A DNA stretch of 47,205 nt from Oscillospiraceae bacterium (GCA_017536625.1 JAFXGY010000020.1:1-47205); one strand, 5' to 3'; shown: positions 6,333 to 14,899, counted from the first letter of the stretch. Numbers and translations are program-made. Notes: generated from the sequence alone by a model not told the origin.

Positions 6333-6379
6333 AAAAAAGCGAAGCCCGCACTTTTTTTGAAGTGCGGGCTTCTTTTTTA
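6331..6379. terminator. Bidirectional terminator
   Basis: GAAGCCCGCACTT (6341-6353) pairs with AAGTGCGGGCTTC (6360-6372), with A and T runs on either side. It serves the MATE gene and the convergent sigma/anti-sigma operon. Confidence 0.85.
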
Positions 6380-7075
6380 TCCGTGATATCGGTTTTCCCG
6401 AATTTTTCCGTATTCGGAAAAATCTTCGATTCTTTCGACGCTTTTTATAACTTCGGCGATATAATCATTTTCGGTTTTAAAACTGCACATTATTTCAAAA
6501 ATATAGTATCCGTCAGACCAGTGGAACATTTTATAAAGGGGCTTTTCATCTTTGGCGGAAAAAACTTCGTGACAATTGATTTTTATGCCGTCAAGTTCAA
6601 ATTCGCTTTCTTTTATGTTTACATTATCATCGAAGCCGATGCTGTAATCAAATCCGATTACGGAATGCTGGCTGTAAGCGATAAACTCGTTTTTTTCACT
6701 TTCTTCAAGGTAAACATATCCGGCAAAAGAATTGGCGGAAGCCTTATATACGTTTTCGGATTCAACAAGAAGCATAGGAAGATAATAATCCGTAATATAT
6801 TCTTTGGCGTCCTCTGCGATTTCAACATCGAAAGAAAAAGTGTATTCTTCGATATTTGTGCTGCGTTCCGGAAAATCCTTTTTGACGGATATTTCGCTTA
6901 TTTTGTTGCTGAAAAAACCGAAGGCCCCGGCAGAAACGGAAAAGGCGATTATCAGAGCCGCCGCAAGAAAAACCGCAAAGCCTTTTTTGGCGCTTCTTCT
7001 TCGGAAGGTTTCGCTTTTTTCGATGAGTTCCGGTTCGATTTGGCCCACGGCGGAAAGGAAATCATATTTTGTCAT
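6377..7075 (-). CDS. Probable anti-sigma partner, single-pass membrane protein
   Basis: 232 residues: a short charged cytoplasmic part (1-30), one membrane helix (about 33-52), and an extracytoplasmic domain of about 180 residues with no motif I can name. The ATG overlaps the sigma factor stop (ATGA), the arrangement expected for an anti-sigma or signal-sensing partner. A TTG six nt upstream is a weaker option. By position and topology it should hold the sigma factor at the membrane until an outside signal arrives. The family is not certain and direct binding is inference. Confidence 0.7.
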   Translation of the reverse strand: MTKYDFLSAVGQIEPELIEKSETFRRRSAKKGFAVFLAAALIIAFSVSAGAFGFFSNKISEISVKKDFPERSTNIEEYTFSFDVEIAEDAKEYITDYYLPMLLVESENVYKASANSFAGYVYLEESEKNEFIAYSQHSVIGFDYSIGFDDNVNIKESEFELDGIKINCHEVFSAKDEKPLYKMFHWSDGYYIFEIMCSFKTENDYIAEVIKSVERIEDFSEYGKIRENRYHG

Positions 7076-7626
7076 AAGCAATAACCCTCCTTTTCAAGAT
7101 ATGTTTTCAGCTTTTTTCTCGTTCTGTGAAGGGAAACGGAAATTCCGTTTTGAGAAAAACCATATTTTTCCGCAATTTCTTTAGTCGATTCAAAGAAAAA
7201 ATATCTGCGGATAATGATGTTGCGGTCTTTTTCCGGAAGCATTTTTACAAAAAGGTTTATCTTTTCTTCAAGCTCCTTTGCGATGATTTCATCTTCGATA
7301 TTATCATTCGAGGCAATGAATTCCGAAAGCTCATCAAAAATTTCCGTGTTTCCGCTTCTTTTAAAGGCATTTTTTCTGCGAAGAGCCGAAATGGCAAGGT
7401 TCCGGGTTATTTTTGCGGAAAAAATCCCAAGATTTTTCGGAACTTCCGGCGGAATAAGGTTCCAGAGGGTGAAAAAAGCGGAACTCAGGCATTCTTCCGA
7501 ATCTTCGGTATTCCGAAGAATTCTTTTCGCGATGGAAAGGCAGTATCCGCCGTATTTTTTATCGGTTTCCGCAATGGCGGAATCGTCCCTTTTGAAATAA
7601 AGCTCGATAATTTCCCTGTCCTCCAA
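7072..7626 (-). CDS. Sigma-70 family (ECF-type) RNA polymerase sigma factor
   Basis: 184 residues. Region 2 (about 10-85; EIIELYFKRDDSAIAETDKK and NTEDSEECLSSAFFTLWN) and region 4 (about 120-175; PEKDRNIIIRRYFFFESTKE then a helix-turn-helix) are clear. Start is TTG at 7626, because GGAGGTGA lies 8 nt upstream and family members begin at this residue. An ATG at 7656 would add ten unrelated residues and lacks an SD. The stop is coupled to the anti-sigma-like gene. The pair is a self-contained signal-response module with target genes not visible here. Confidence 0.9.
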   Translation of the reverse strand: MEDREIIELYFKRDDSAIAETDKKYGGYCLSIAKRILRNTEDSEECLSSAFFTLWNLIPPEVPKNLGIFSAKITRNLAISALRRKNAFKRSGNTEIFDELSEFIASNDNIEDEIIAKELEEKINLFVKMLPEKDRNIIIRRYFFFESTKEIAEKYGFSQNGISVSLHRTRKKLKTYLEKEGYCL

Positions 7627-7688
7627 AAAAGCCTCACCTCCGTTTTTTGCTTCCATAATATAAGTCGCATTTTTATCGCGAATATTAC

Positions 7689-7718
7689 AAAAAAATCCGC
7701 CGTGAAGGCGGATTTTTT
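7689..7718 (-). terminator. Terminator of the ECF transporter operon
   Basis: AAATCCGCC pairs with GGCGGATTT directly after the S-component stop, with A and T runs flanking. Confidence 0.85.
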
Positions 7719-8425
7719 CAGCTTGCAAGTATTCCGAATTTATCTTTTACCCTGCGGAGCTTGACTCCCCAGGAATCGCTTAAAAGCAAAAGGAAAATAA
7801 CCGTTGCGGCGGAATGGATTCCGTCCGGAATAAGGCTTGTGAAGCAAAGGCTGATATAGCTTTGCCACGAAAGCCCATAAACAAAACCCGCACCGTTCCA
7901 GATATTGAGTATCCAGCCGTAAATATAGCCGGAAAGAATGCCGAAGACCACAAGCTGCCATTTCTTTTTAAGCAGACCGCGCTTCGAAAGCAGCCCGGCA
8001 AAAAAACCGATGAGCCCCCAGGCGAACATCTGCCATGGGGTCCAGGGACCCTGGCCGAAAAATAGGTTCGATGCCAGGGCGGAAATTGCCCCGGTAAGGA
8101 AGCCTGCTTCCGGTCCGAAGACCATGGCAGTTATTATGATGATAGCGGAGGTGGGCTTGAAATGGGGAACAAAGGCAAAGGCCGCTCATCCAACGGCGGC
8201 AATTGCCGCCATTACCGCAAGAGGAATCCATTCCCTTGCCTGGGGTTTTTTCATTTCATAAAGCATAAGGAAAGGTATCATCGCAAGAATTACCATAACC
8301 ATGCTCACAAGTCCGTAATTCTTTGCGCCGGTGCTCATAAAAAGCCAAAGGGTCAGCGGAAAAAGCAGGCAGATGAAAACGAAAAGCACCTTTGTGCGCA
8401 TATTTTTTAAAGAAGGCTTCTGCAA
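7718..8425 (-). pseudogene. ECF transporter S component, interrupted by in-frame TGA
   Basis: A single frame of 235 codons is broken by a TGA at 8186-8188, after AVMAAIAAVG. The frame continues with AAFAFVPHFKPTSAIIII and the family block FFGQGPWTPWQMFAWGLIGF. Together the parts make a six-helix ECF S component, the substrate-binding membrane subunit. Homologues normally have Arg at the TGA position, so one base change (CGA to TGA) explains it. The start is a TTG at 8425 with AGGAAGGTG upstream, overlapping the EcfA end; an ATG at 8401 is possible. The cobalamin riboswitch upstream suggests corrinoid uptake. Either the gene is dead, or there is a base error, or the stop is read through. Confidence 0.85.
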
Positions 8426-10071
8426 AGCTTTTCACCTTCCTCACAGGTTATGATGTTCTGAACAAGATGCCTTGTCATGCGGCTTGCCGCGGTGGTATAA
8501 AAGCTGTTTTCGGCGAAAAATTTCTTCGGGGAACCTTCGGAAACAATGTATCCGTCAAAGAACAGCATGCAATGGTCGGAATATTTTGCGCAGAATTCGA
8601 TATCGTGCGTTACCATGAGCACGGTTTTTCCTTCGGCGGCAAGTTCGCGGAGGATTTTGCCCATATTCTCTTTTGAAAGAGCATCCATGCCCTTCGTGGG
8701 TTCATCAAGGAGCAGTATTTTCGGTTCGAGGAGAAGTATCTTCGCAAGGGCGGCCTTCTGCATTTCGCCGCCGGAAAGGTCATAGGGGTGGCGGTCGAGC
8801 AGAGAATCCACTTCCATCTTTTTCGCCATGCTCAAAACTCTTTCTTCAACTTCCGCCTTCGGAAGCTTTTTGCCGGTGAAAATTTCTTCAAGGTCCCTGC
8901 GAAGGGTTTCAAAAACGAAGAGGGACTGGGGATTTTGGGGAAGAACGGCCATGTTTTGCTCAAAAAGCTCGACGCCTTTATATTTGTTAAGTTCCTTTCC
9001 GGAAATTTTTATGCTGCCCATGTTATATCTGCGTTTTTGAGAAACGACGGAAAGCATTGTGGTTTTTCCGGCGCCGTTTCCGCCAAGGATCGAGCATATC
9101 TCGCCTTTTCTTACGGAAAGGGAAAGATCTCTGAGCACCGGGTCGGAACCTTTTTCGTACTGGAACCATACTTCGGAAACATCAATGACCTTTTCTTCGG
9201 GTCTTTCGTGCTCATCAAGCACCGGGGAAGAAGGATGTTTTTCGTCCACAAGGCGGCTGAACCAGCTTCTGCCTTCCACTATACTGAGGGGGCATTCGCC
9301 TTTGAGCACGCTTCCGTACATTCTTGCGGGGGTGGGAAGGGCTTTATACATTCCTTCGTGCTCTTCGGTGGCAAGGTACTGTGCCATTTCCTGGGGCGGA
9401 AGATATCTTTTCACTCTGCCGTTTTCCATGAGCAGGACTTTATCCGCATAGCCGTAAACTTCTTCAAGGTTATGCTCGGTTATGATTATTGTGGTGCCGA
9501 GTTCAAGGTTTATTTTACGCACGTTTTCAAGGAATTCTCTTGCGGCAATGGGGTCAAGCTGGCTGGAAGGCTCGTCAAGGATGAGAAGTTTCGGCTGCAT
9601 GAGCATGACGGAAGCAAGATTGAGCAGCTGCTTCTGTCCGCCGGAAAGTTCGGCGGTCTTTTTGCGGAACCAGTTATGGATTCCGAAATAATTCGCCATT
9701 TCCGCAACTCTGCTCCGGATAATCGGGGTTGCTACTCCGAGATTTTCGAGCCCGAAGGCAAGTTCGTGCCAGACTTTATCGGTAACAATCTGGGCATCGG
9801 GGTTTTGCATAACGAATCCGATCTCGCCCGCGGTTTTTACGTCCGGAAGGGAATAAACGTCCTCGCCGTAAAATTCAATGGAACCGCGGGTGGTTCCGTG
9901 GGGTTTAAGCTGGGGTTTAAGGCTTTTGAGCAGGGTGGATTTTCCGCAGCCGGAAGGACCGCAGACCACGATGAATTCGCCTTCGTTCACGGTAAAGCTG
10001 ATATCATGGAGGGCTGTTTCGTTGCCGATGGCATAATCGAAGCTGAAATTATTTACTTTAACTGCTTCCAT
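8407..10071 (-). CDS. ECF transporter ATPase, two ABC domains fused (EcfA-type)
   Basis: 554 residues with two complete ATPase domains. Domain 1 (about 1-245) has Walker A GPSGCGKST, signature LSGGQ and Walker B LLILDEPSSQLDP. Domain 2 (about 290-530) has Walker A GGNGAGKTT, signature LSGGE and Walker B LLLDEP. Most ECF systems use separate EcfA and EcfA', and here one chain carries both. ATP hydrolysis drives vitamin uptake together with EcfT and the S component. The start ATG has AAAGGAGG. Its ends overlap the genes on both sides (19 nt each), so translation is coupled. Confidence 0.93.
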   Translation of the reverse strand: MEAVKVNNFSFDYAIGNETALHDISFTVNEGEFIVVCGPSGCGKSTLLKSLKPQLKPHGTTRGSIEFYGEDVYSLPDVKTAGEIGFVMQNPDAQIVTDKVWHELAFGLENLGVATPIIRSRVAEMANYFGIHNWFRKKTAELSGGQKQLLNLASVMLMQPKLLILDEPSSQLDPIAAREFLENVRKINLELGTTIIITEHNLEEVYGYADKVLLMENGRVKRYLPPQEMAQYLATEEHEGMYKALPTPARMYGSVLKGECPLSIVEGRSWFSRLVDEKHPSSPVLDEHERPEEKVIDVSEVWFQYEKGSDPVLRDLSLSVRKGEICSILGGNGAGKTTMLSVVSQKRRYNMGSIKISGKELNKYKGVELFEQNMAVLPQNPQSLFVFETLRRDLEEIFTGKKLPKAEVEERVLSMAKKMEVDSLLDRHPYDLSGGEMQKAALAKILLLEPKILLLDEPTKGMDALSKENMGKILRELAAEGKTVLMVTHDIEFCAKYSDHCMLFFDGYIVSEGSPKKFFAENSFYTTAASRMTRHLVQNIITCEEGEKLCRSLL

Positions 10072-10955
10072 TTCAAGTCCTCCTTTATCTGAATTACTGA
10101 CGGCAAAATACCGAGTGTTATATACAAAATGTAAATTATTATATCCGTTAAATCAATTTCCGGAACAACCATTGCCGGATAAAACTCCATGGTTCCTCTT
10201 CCGCTTATATAGGCAAAAATTTCGGCGGCGAAAAGAAAAACGATAACAGCCATCATTTTTGCGTCTTTTTTGCCGAAGCGGAAGATTGAAAAAGTGCTTC
10301 TTTTGTGCTGTCCATATCCGCGCGCCCTCATGGAATCTGCGGTTATTACCGCATCTTCCAGCGCCCAGCTGACGAGGATAGAAAGGATTCTTGCTCCGGA
10401 ACGCACCCTTTGTTTTATGTTTCCGCTTTTCCAGTCAAGGCCGATGCTCCGCTGGGAATCGGCGATTATTTTTATCTGTGCCATAAGCCTTGGAATAAGC
10501 GAAAGAGTCATCGAAACGATTAGCGCTATGGAAGGAAGTATCCGCCCGAAAATATAGATGAATTTATCGGAAGTAACAACGGTGTTATAGCAGGTGAACC
10601 AAATAACCGCCGCGAACATCATTCCGGCGGAAACAATGCCGTAAATAATGGCTTCCTTTGTTACGGGGTTATTAAAAAGATAAAAAAGAATGGTTGCGCC
10701 CCGGTGGTTGAAAAGCGGGTTTGCGATGGCGATGAAGATGAACATCGGAACCCCGAAGCCGAGAGTCGCAAAAAGGGTTTTCTTCCCGTTGATAAGTGCG
10801 GAAGCAAAAATTGCGCAAAGCAAAGAAACCATCACGAAGAACGGATGGATGAAAAGAAGGGTTCCCGCAATCACCGCAACAAAATAGCCGAAGCTGACCA
10901 GGGGGTGATAGAGAGAAAGCCCGGATTCTGTTTTCATGGTCTTCTCTGTTTCCAT
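10053..10955 (-). CDS. ECF transporter transmembrane coupling protein EcfT
   Basis: 300 residues, about six to eight helices, with a cytoplasmic coupling segment that includes the family motif ADSMRARGYG (an Ala-Arg-Gly motif that contacts the ATPase). EcfT links ATP hydrolysis to tilting of the S component. The ATG follows AAAAGGAAGC. It sits between the lipoprotein gene and the fused ATPase in the riboswitch operon. Confidence 0.92.
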   Translation of the reverse strand: METEKTMKTESGLSLYHPLVSFGYFVAVIAGTLLFIHPFFVMVSLLCAIFASALINGKKTLFATLGFGVPMFIFIAIANPLFNHRGATILFYLFNNPVTKEAIIYGIVSAGMMFAAVIWFTCYNTVVTSDKFIYIFGRILPSIALIVSMTLSLIPRLMAQIKIIADSQRSIGLDWKSGNIKQRVRSGARILSILVSWALEDAVITADSMRARGYGQHKRSTFSIFRFGKKDAKMMAVIVFLFAAEIFAYISGRGTMEFYPAMVVPEIDLTDIIIYILYITLGILPSVIQIKEDLKWKQLK

Positions 10956-10980
10956 TTTTTTGCTTCCTTTTGGTTAAAAA

Positions 10981-11556
10981 TCAATGTCCGTAAGTATCGC
11001 CGACGTCTTCGCCGAGGTCGCAGGTATAAATAAGTTCGATATGGTCGCCGCGTTCGATTTTATACTGTCCCATAGAAAAACTCGGGAACCAGCCGTTTAC
11101 CTGATACATCCAGCCGGAAAGAGGTCCGCAGTCGAATTCATAAAGGTTGGCAACGCCTTCGATATAGGGGATTTTTGCCGTGCCGGTGTGTTCCATGTGG
11201 ATTTTGTTTTCCATGACGGATTCTGCGATTATATCAAAAACCGTTGCGCCGTCTTCATAAGAAACTTCATATTCCTCAAGGACGATTCCGTCTTCGGGGA
11301 GGACGGAAAGCATTGAATCGGAAAGCTCGCCGCTTTCGATGGCGGTTTTGCAGGTGATGCTGATATAGCAGATATTTTCATCCGGACGGTTTTCAATTTC
11401 GACCTTTCCGGATTTTATGGCCTGTTCAAGTTCTTCTTCCGTAAGTTCCTTGTTATATCCTTCAAATCCGCTGAAAGTGTTTCCGGAGGGGAGATCGCTT
11501 TGGCAGCCGGAAAAAACAAGAATAAATGCGATGGCAAGAGCAATTATTTTTTTCAA
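10981..11556 (-). CDS. DUF4430-type (transcobalamin-C-like) lipoprotein
   Basis: 191 residues starting at TTG with AAAGGAATGG upstream. A lipoprotein signal ends at VFSGC (C18). The C-terminal part, GATVFDII, then GPLSGWMYQVNGWFPS and a terminal GDHIELIYT, matches the DUF4430/transcobalamin C-terminal-like domain. That domain is found in cobalamin-binding and surface proteins. It is the first gene after a cobalamin riboswitch, so an outside corrinoid receptor for the ECF transporter is a good inference. Binding itself cannot be read from the sequence. Confidence 0.85.
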   Translation of the reverse strand: MKKIIALAIAFILVFSGCQSDLPSGNTFSGFEGYNKELTEEELEQAIKSGKVEIENRPDENICYISITCKTAIESGELSDSMLSVLPEDGIVLEEYEVSYEDGATVFDIIAESVMENKIHMEHTGTAKIPYIEGVANLYEFDCGPLSGWMYQVNGWFPSFSMGQYKIERGDHIELIYTCDLGEDVGDTYGH

Positions 11557-11587
11557 AATTCACCATTCCTTTCAAAAAAACGACAGT

Positions 11588-11614
11588 AAAAAAGCGGCCC
11601 TTGAAAAGGACCGC
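11588..11614 (-). terminator. Riboswitch-controlled terminator
   Basis: On the minus strand GCGGTCC pairs with GGGCCGC and is followed by six T. It lies between the riboswitch and the lipoprotein start, as expected for the expression platform. Upstream CAAGCG and GCTTGCGG segments could form the alternative antiterminator. Confidence 0.7.
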
Positions 11615-11667
11615 AAGCAAAGCAAGAAACGCTTGGTATTCATCCTTTCCCAATGAATCCCCACGCA

Positions 11668-11850
11668 AATTTTTTATGGCAAGTCTTCTGGCTTATGCTT
11701 CAACCGAAAAAAACAGCCCTTCCCGCAAAAAGCAGTGGGATAAAATGTTTTTCCGTCGGCAATTACAGCTGAGGGAGCAGCCGCGGATTTTAACCGCGTT
11801 CCTTTTTACCGCGAAAAAATCGCGGCCATAAAAAGCGCTGATATTTAATT
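11668..11850 (-). promoter_or_regulatory. Cobalamin riboswitch
   Basis: On the minus strand the conserved parts appear in order: GGTTAAAATCCGCGGCTGC (the G-x-x-AAATCC core), CCCTCAGCTGTAAT, CCCACTG, GCGGGAAGGGC, and the B12 box AGCCAGAAGACTTGCC (11678-11693). It precedes an ECF transporter operon and would switch it off when adenosylcobalamin or a related corrinoid is plentiful. The terminator at 11588-11614 is the likely output. End positions are approximate. Confidence 0.92.
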
Positions 11851-11861
11851 TTCCAAAGGGT

Positions 11862-11890
11862 ATTATATCCCCAAAAGCGGTTTATGTCAA
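11862..11890 (-). promoter_or_regulatory. Promoter of the cobalamin ECF operon
   Basis: Full consensus on the minus strand: TTGACA (11885-11890), 17-bp spacer, TATAAT (11862-11867). Confidence 0.88.
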
Positions 11891-11932
11891 CCGCAAAAAA
11901 GGATGAAAGGAATTCGCGGCTTTATAATACGG

Positions 11933-12337
11933 TCAAAGACTGACCGGCGCAAGAAAATCAAAAACAGGAATATTCCGCAAAACGCCGTAAAGAACCGCGG
12001 CGGCAATGAAAATCCATATCGGTGCCATGGGGATTTTGCGGGAAATTCTGTCTTCGCCAAAGCGGATAAAGCTGATTATCAGGGCGGAAAAATAAGCCGC
12101 GATAAAAGGAAGCGCAAAGGTGAAAACCGCGTTGTAGCGTATTGCCTGATAAAAATCAAGGTGGAGAATACTGCGCAAAGCCCGGGAAGCCCCGCAGCCG
12201 CTGCAATAAAACCCCGTTGCCTTATAAAAAACGCATGGAATTCCTGCACCTTCGCCTTCACCGGTAAAATAAAGATATAAAAGAGCGGCGGCTGCAAAAA
12301 AAGCCGCCGCCAGAACAAGAGCAAATCGTTTTTTCAT
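11933..12337 (-). CDS. DUF2752 membrane protein
   Basis: 134 residues with three to four helices and the DUF2752 signature PCVFYKATGFYCSGCGASRAL (cysteines near 35-50 and the arginine after GAS). Function of the family is not known. Its ATG overlaps the stop of the preceding CD225 gene by one base (TGATG), so it is the last gene of the dispanin operon. Confidence 0.85.
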   Translation of the reverse strand: MKKRFALVLAAAFFAAAALLYLYFTGEGEGAGIPCVFYKATGFYCSGCGASRALRSILHLDFYQAIRYNAVFTFALPFIAAYFSALIISFIRFGEDRISRKIPMAPIWIFIAAAVLYGVLRNIPVFDFLAPVSL

Positions 12338-12852
12338 CAGTAATAATATCCGTAATCTGAAAGGATTCCTTCGGTGACGCCTGCGGCGATTCCGAGAGCG
12401 AGAAGCACGATATATGCCACCACGACAAGAAGTCCGAGAGAAAGACCGATCCAGAAACTGATTCTTGCATATTTAAGCTTGCTTGCCGCATCGGCAAAAT
12501 CGCCTTTTTCTGCGGAAATATGGGCGATGATGGAGAAAATAAGGCTGATGATACCGGTAAGCTGGCAGCAGGTGAAAATTTCGACGGCGGAAAGAACTAT
12601 CCAGAGGACTGTGTTGGGCTTTTCGCCGGGAACAACAGGTTCATTGGGATATTCCGGCATTACAGGGGGAACGTAAGAACCCTGTTCCTGATAACTTCCG
12701 TATGTTTCCTGGCGATATTCGCCCTGAACATTTTCAAAAGTTTCTTCGGCGGGTGCTTCATAAGTGGGCTGTTCGGATTCGGCGCGCATTCCGCAGTTTC
12801 CGCAGAAAAGTGCGCCTTCTTTAATTTCTGCTCCGCAGTTTTTGCAATTCAT
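12337..12852 (-). CDS. Zinc-ribbon plus CD225 (dispanin-like) membrane protein 1
   Basis: 171 residues. An N-terminal zinc ribbon (CKNCG and CGNCG, about residues 3-25), a Pro/Glu/Tyr-rich linker (30-80), and two helices in a CD225/dispanin arrangement (TVLWIVLSAVEIFTCCQLTG, then a second helix after the cytoplasmic loop AAKLKYARISFW-type). CD225 is the domain of the IFITM antiviral proteins of animals, but bacterial roles are unknown. Start is the ATG at 12852 with AAAGGAGG. An upstream in-frame extension lacks an SD. Confidence 0.82.
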   Translation of the reverse strand: MNCKNCGAEIKEGALFCGNCGMRAESEQPTYEAPAEETFENVQGEYRQETYGSYQEQGSYVPPVMPEYPNEPVVPGEKPNTVLWIVLSAVEIFTCCQLTGIISLIFSIIAHISAEKGDFADAASKLKYARISFWIGLSLGLLVVVAYIVLLALGIAAGVTEGILSDYGYYY

Positions 12853-12865
12853 AATATTGCCTCCT

Positions 12866-13246
12866 TTAATATGTAAATGAATAAACGATTGAACCGAGAA
12901 CACCGAAAAAGGTGATTATGGCACTGATTATTATTGTTGCGATGAACCAGCCTTTTGCGGTTTTAAGGTTTTCTTTGGCAGTTTCGATATCTCCGGAATT
13001 TGTGTTTCCGCTGGCTTTTGCGGCATAAACGGTGGTGATTATTCCGCCGGGCAGGCAACAGAAAAACGCTGAAATCACGCCAAGGATAATCCAAAGGGTT
13101 GTGTTGAGGGGTTCTTTATAGCTTGCGGGTTCGTTTTTATAATATTCGCCGGAAAAGGTGTTTTGCGGAACTTCGGTTTTTTCTCCGCAGTTGGGGCAAA
13201 AATAAACACCGTCATTGATTTCTGTTCCGCATTTTCTGCATAGCAT
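12866..13246 (-). CDS. Zinc-ribbon plus CD225 (dispanin-like) membrane protein 2
   Basis: 126 residues: a zinc ribbon (CRKCG, CPNCG), a short linker, and the CD225 pair NTTLWIILGVISAFFCCLPGG ... GWFIATIIISAIITFFG. It is a shorter paralogue of the neighbours. The ATG is preceded by TGGAGGTG. The next gene starts 13 nt after its stop, so they are in one operon. Confidence 0.82.
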   Translation of the reverse strand: MLCRKCGTEINDGVYFCPNCGEKTEVPQNTFSGEYYKNEPASYKEPLNTTLWIILGVISAFFCCLPGGIITTVYAAKASGNTNSGDIETAKENLKTAKGWFIATIIISAIITFFGVLGSIVYSFTY

Positions 13247-13291
13247 AAAGCCACCTCCATTATTTGTTTTTTGGCAATTCTCTATTTCGGA

Positions 13292-14008
13292 TTAAAATGC
13301 CGCCATTATGAAATAAACGGTATAGATAAGCGCAACGGAAGCAAATCCGGAAACGAACCAGGTGATTGCCGCTCTTACGCTTTTGCGTGCGGCGCGGTTT
13401 TTTCCGGCATTGATTCTTTTCTGCGCCTTGTTTGCACAGATTATGGTTCCGATGGCGAAGGGGTTGCAGCAGATAACAAGCTGAACGATTCCGAGGATCA
13501 GCCAGAGGAATGCGTTCGGAGCGGGAACATCAGAATCAAGAATCGCCTGATATTCCGCGGATTTGGTGGAAGGATTTTCGGCATATCCGGAAGAAGAGGG
13601 CTTTTCTGCGGTTTTGTTTGCGGAAGTTTTTTTGCTGTGGGCTGCTCCGCAAATAGGGCAGAAATGTGCGTATTCGTCAATAAAATTTGCGCAGTTAGGG
13701 CAGGCGGAATAATCGACATAATCAAGAGCTTCGGACTGTTTTGCTCCGCAAAGGGGGCATTCGCCGTTTTCGAATTCGATTCCGCAGTTTTTGCAGAAGC
13801 GTGCCTTCGGTTTTTCCGGATTCGCGAATCTGTTGATTGCGCCGCAGCTGTGGCAATATTTATCGGTGACGACGATTTTTTCGCCGCACTGCATACATTT
13901 CATGGTTGCGATGGTGGAAGAAACTCGGTTTTCAAAATCATCTTCGGCGCCGCAGCCGGAACAGAATTTTCCTCCGCTAAGTTCATTTCCGCATTTGGAA
14001 CAATACAT
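13292..14008 (-). CDS. Multi-zinc-ribbon CD225 membrane protein 3
   Basis: 238 residues. Several Cys-x2-Cys pairs in the first 120 residues (CSKCG, CSGCG, CMQCG, CHSCG, CKNCG, CPLCG, CPNC, CPICG) make about four zinc ribbons. A Ser/Lys/Ala linker follows, then a CD225-type pair of helices (NAFLWLILGIVQLVICCNPFA, then AITWFVSGFASVALIY). An AAAGGAG ribosome site precedes the ATG. The ribbons may bind protein or nucleic acid at the membrane (inference). Confidence 0.8.
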   Translation of the reverse strand: MYCSKCGNELSGGKFCSGCGAEDDFENRVSSTIATMKCMQCGEKIVVTDKYCHSCGAINRFANPEKPKARFCKNCGIEFENGECPLCGAKQSEALDYVDYSACPNCANFIDEYAHFCPICGAAHSKKTSANKTAEKPSSSGYAENPSTKSAEYQAILDSDVPAPNAFLWLILGIVQLVICCNPFAIGTIICANKAQKRINAGKNRAARKSVRAAITWFVSGFASVALIYTVYFIMAAF

Positions 14009-14074
14009 AATATTTTCTCCTTTATAACCAAGAATGATTCGTTAGCTGAATAATCACAGATGCAGTCATCGGAT

Positions 14075-14839
14075 TTATTTTGCAAAAATCATTGGCAGAA
14101 GTTTGATTGCCGCAAAGGCAATAAGGATAATAAGGTCGATGATGATTCCGGCGATGAACCACGCTTTTGCGGTTTTAAGCTTTTTTTGTGCACGTTCAAG
14201 CTTTGCGATTTTTGCGCAGTTTGTGGCTTGGAATGAATAAAGAACAGTCAAAAGACCTGTGGGCATACAGAAAAGAATTGCCTGAATAAGTCCGAGAATG
14301 GTCCAGAGGGTTGAATTCGTGTGTTCAACGGCATATTGGGCATCGCCCACGGTATAGCTTTCGGATTCTGCTTCCCGGTATGAAGTGCTTTTTGGCTTGG
14401 AATTGGATTGGGAATTGGAATAATCCTTTTCGTCACGCTGACCGGGATAGACTTTGAAGTTTTCTTCCCCGCAGTGCATACAGAATCTATCTCTTGAAGA
14501 GATTTCTTTTCTGCAGGAAGAACAGCGGGTTTTGTACTTCGGTTCAATGCTGCGAAGGCGAAAATCGTTTTGGGTTCTTCCGCATTCCGGGCAGATCCCG
14601 TTTTCAAAGGCGATTCCGCATTCCGGGCAATATGCGCTGCCTTTTTTGTCGGCGGCAGGGTTTTTTGCTCCGCAAACGTGGCAATATCTTCGTGTTTCAT
14701 AAATTTCGGTGCCGCATTTTGCGCATTTTACCTTGTTCGGATTATGCGGGGTGTTCCAGGACCATTCTTCGTCGTCCCCGCAAATTTCACAGAGGCCTTC
14801 AAAATCAAATCTTCCGCCGCAGCGTTCACAATATCCCAT
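14075..14839 (-). CDS. Multi-zinc-ribbon CD225 membrane protein 4
   Basis: 254 residues, first gene of the operon. Zinc-ribbon pairs (CERCG, CEICG, CAKCG, CHVCG, CPECG, CPECG, CSSC, CMHCG) fill residues 4-125. A Ser/Lys/Tyr-rich linker follows, then NSTLWTILGLIQAILFCMPTG and AWFIAGIIIDLIILIAF as the CD225 pair. Alternation of ribbon types is shared with protein 3, so the genes arose by duplication. The ribosome site (AAGGCGG) is weak. Confidence 0.8.
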   Translation of the reverse strand: MGYCERCGGRFDFEGLCEICGDDEEWSWNTPHNPNKVKCAKCGTEIYETRRYCHVCGAKNPAADKKGSAYCPECGIAFENGICPECGRTQNDFRLRSIEPKYKTRCSSCRKEISSRDRFCMHCGEENFKVYPGQRDEKDYSNSQSNSKPKSTSYREAESESYTVGDAQYAVEHTNSTLWTILGLIQAILFCMPTGLLTVLYSFQATNCAKIAKLERAQKKLKTAKAWFIAGIIIDLIILIAFAAIKLLPMIFAK

Positions 14840-14870
14840 GGCTTTTTTACCGCCTTTTTCTTTTTTCTAC

Positions 14871-14899
14871 AGTATAACAAAATATATTTTTCAATACAA
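14871..14899 (-). promoter_or_regulatory. Promoter of the dispanin operon
   Basis: TTGTAT (14894-14899), 17-bp spacer, TATACT (14871-14876) on the minus strand, 32 nt before the first gene. Confidence 0.6.
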
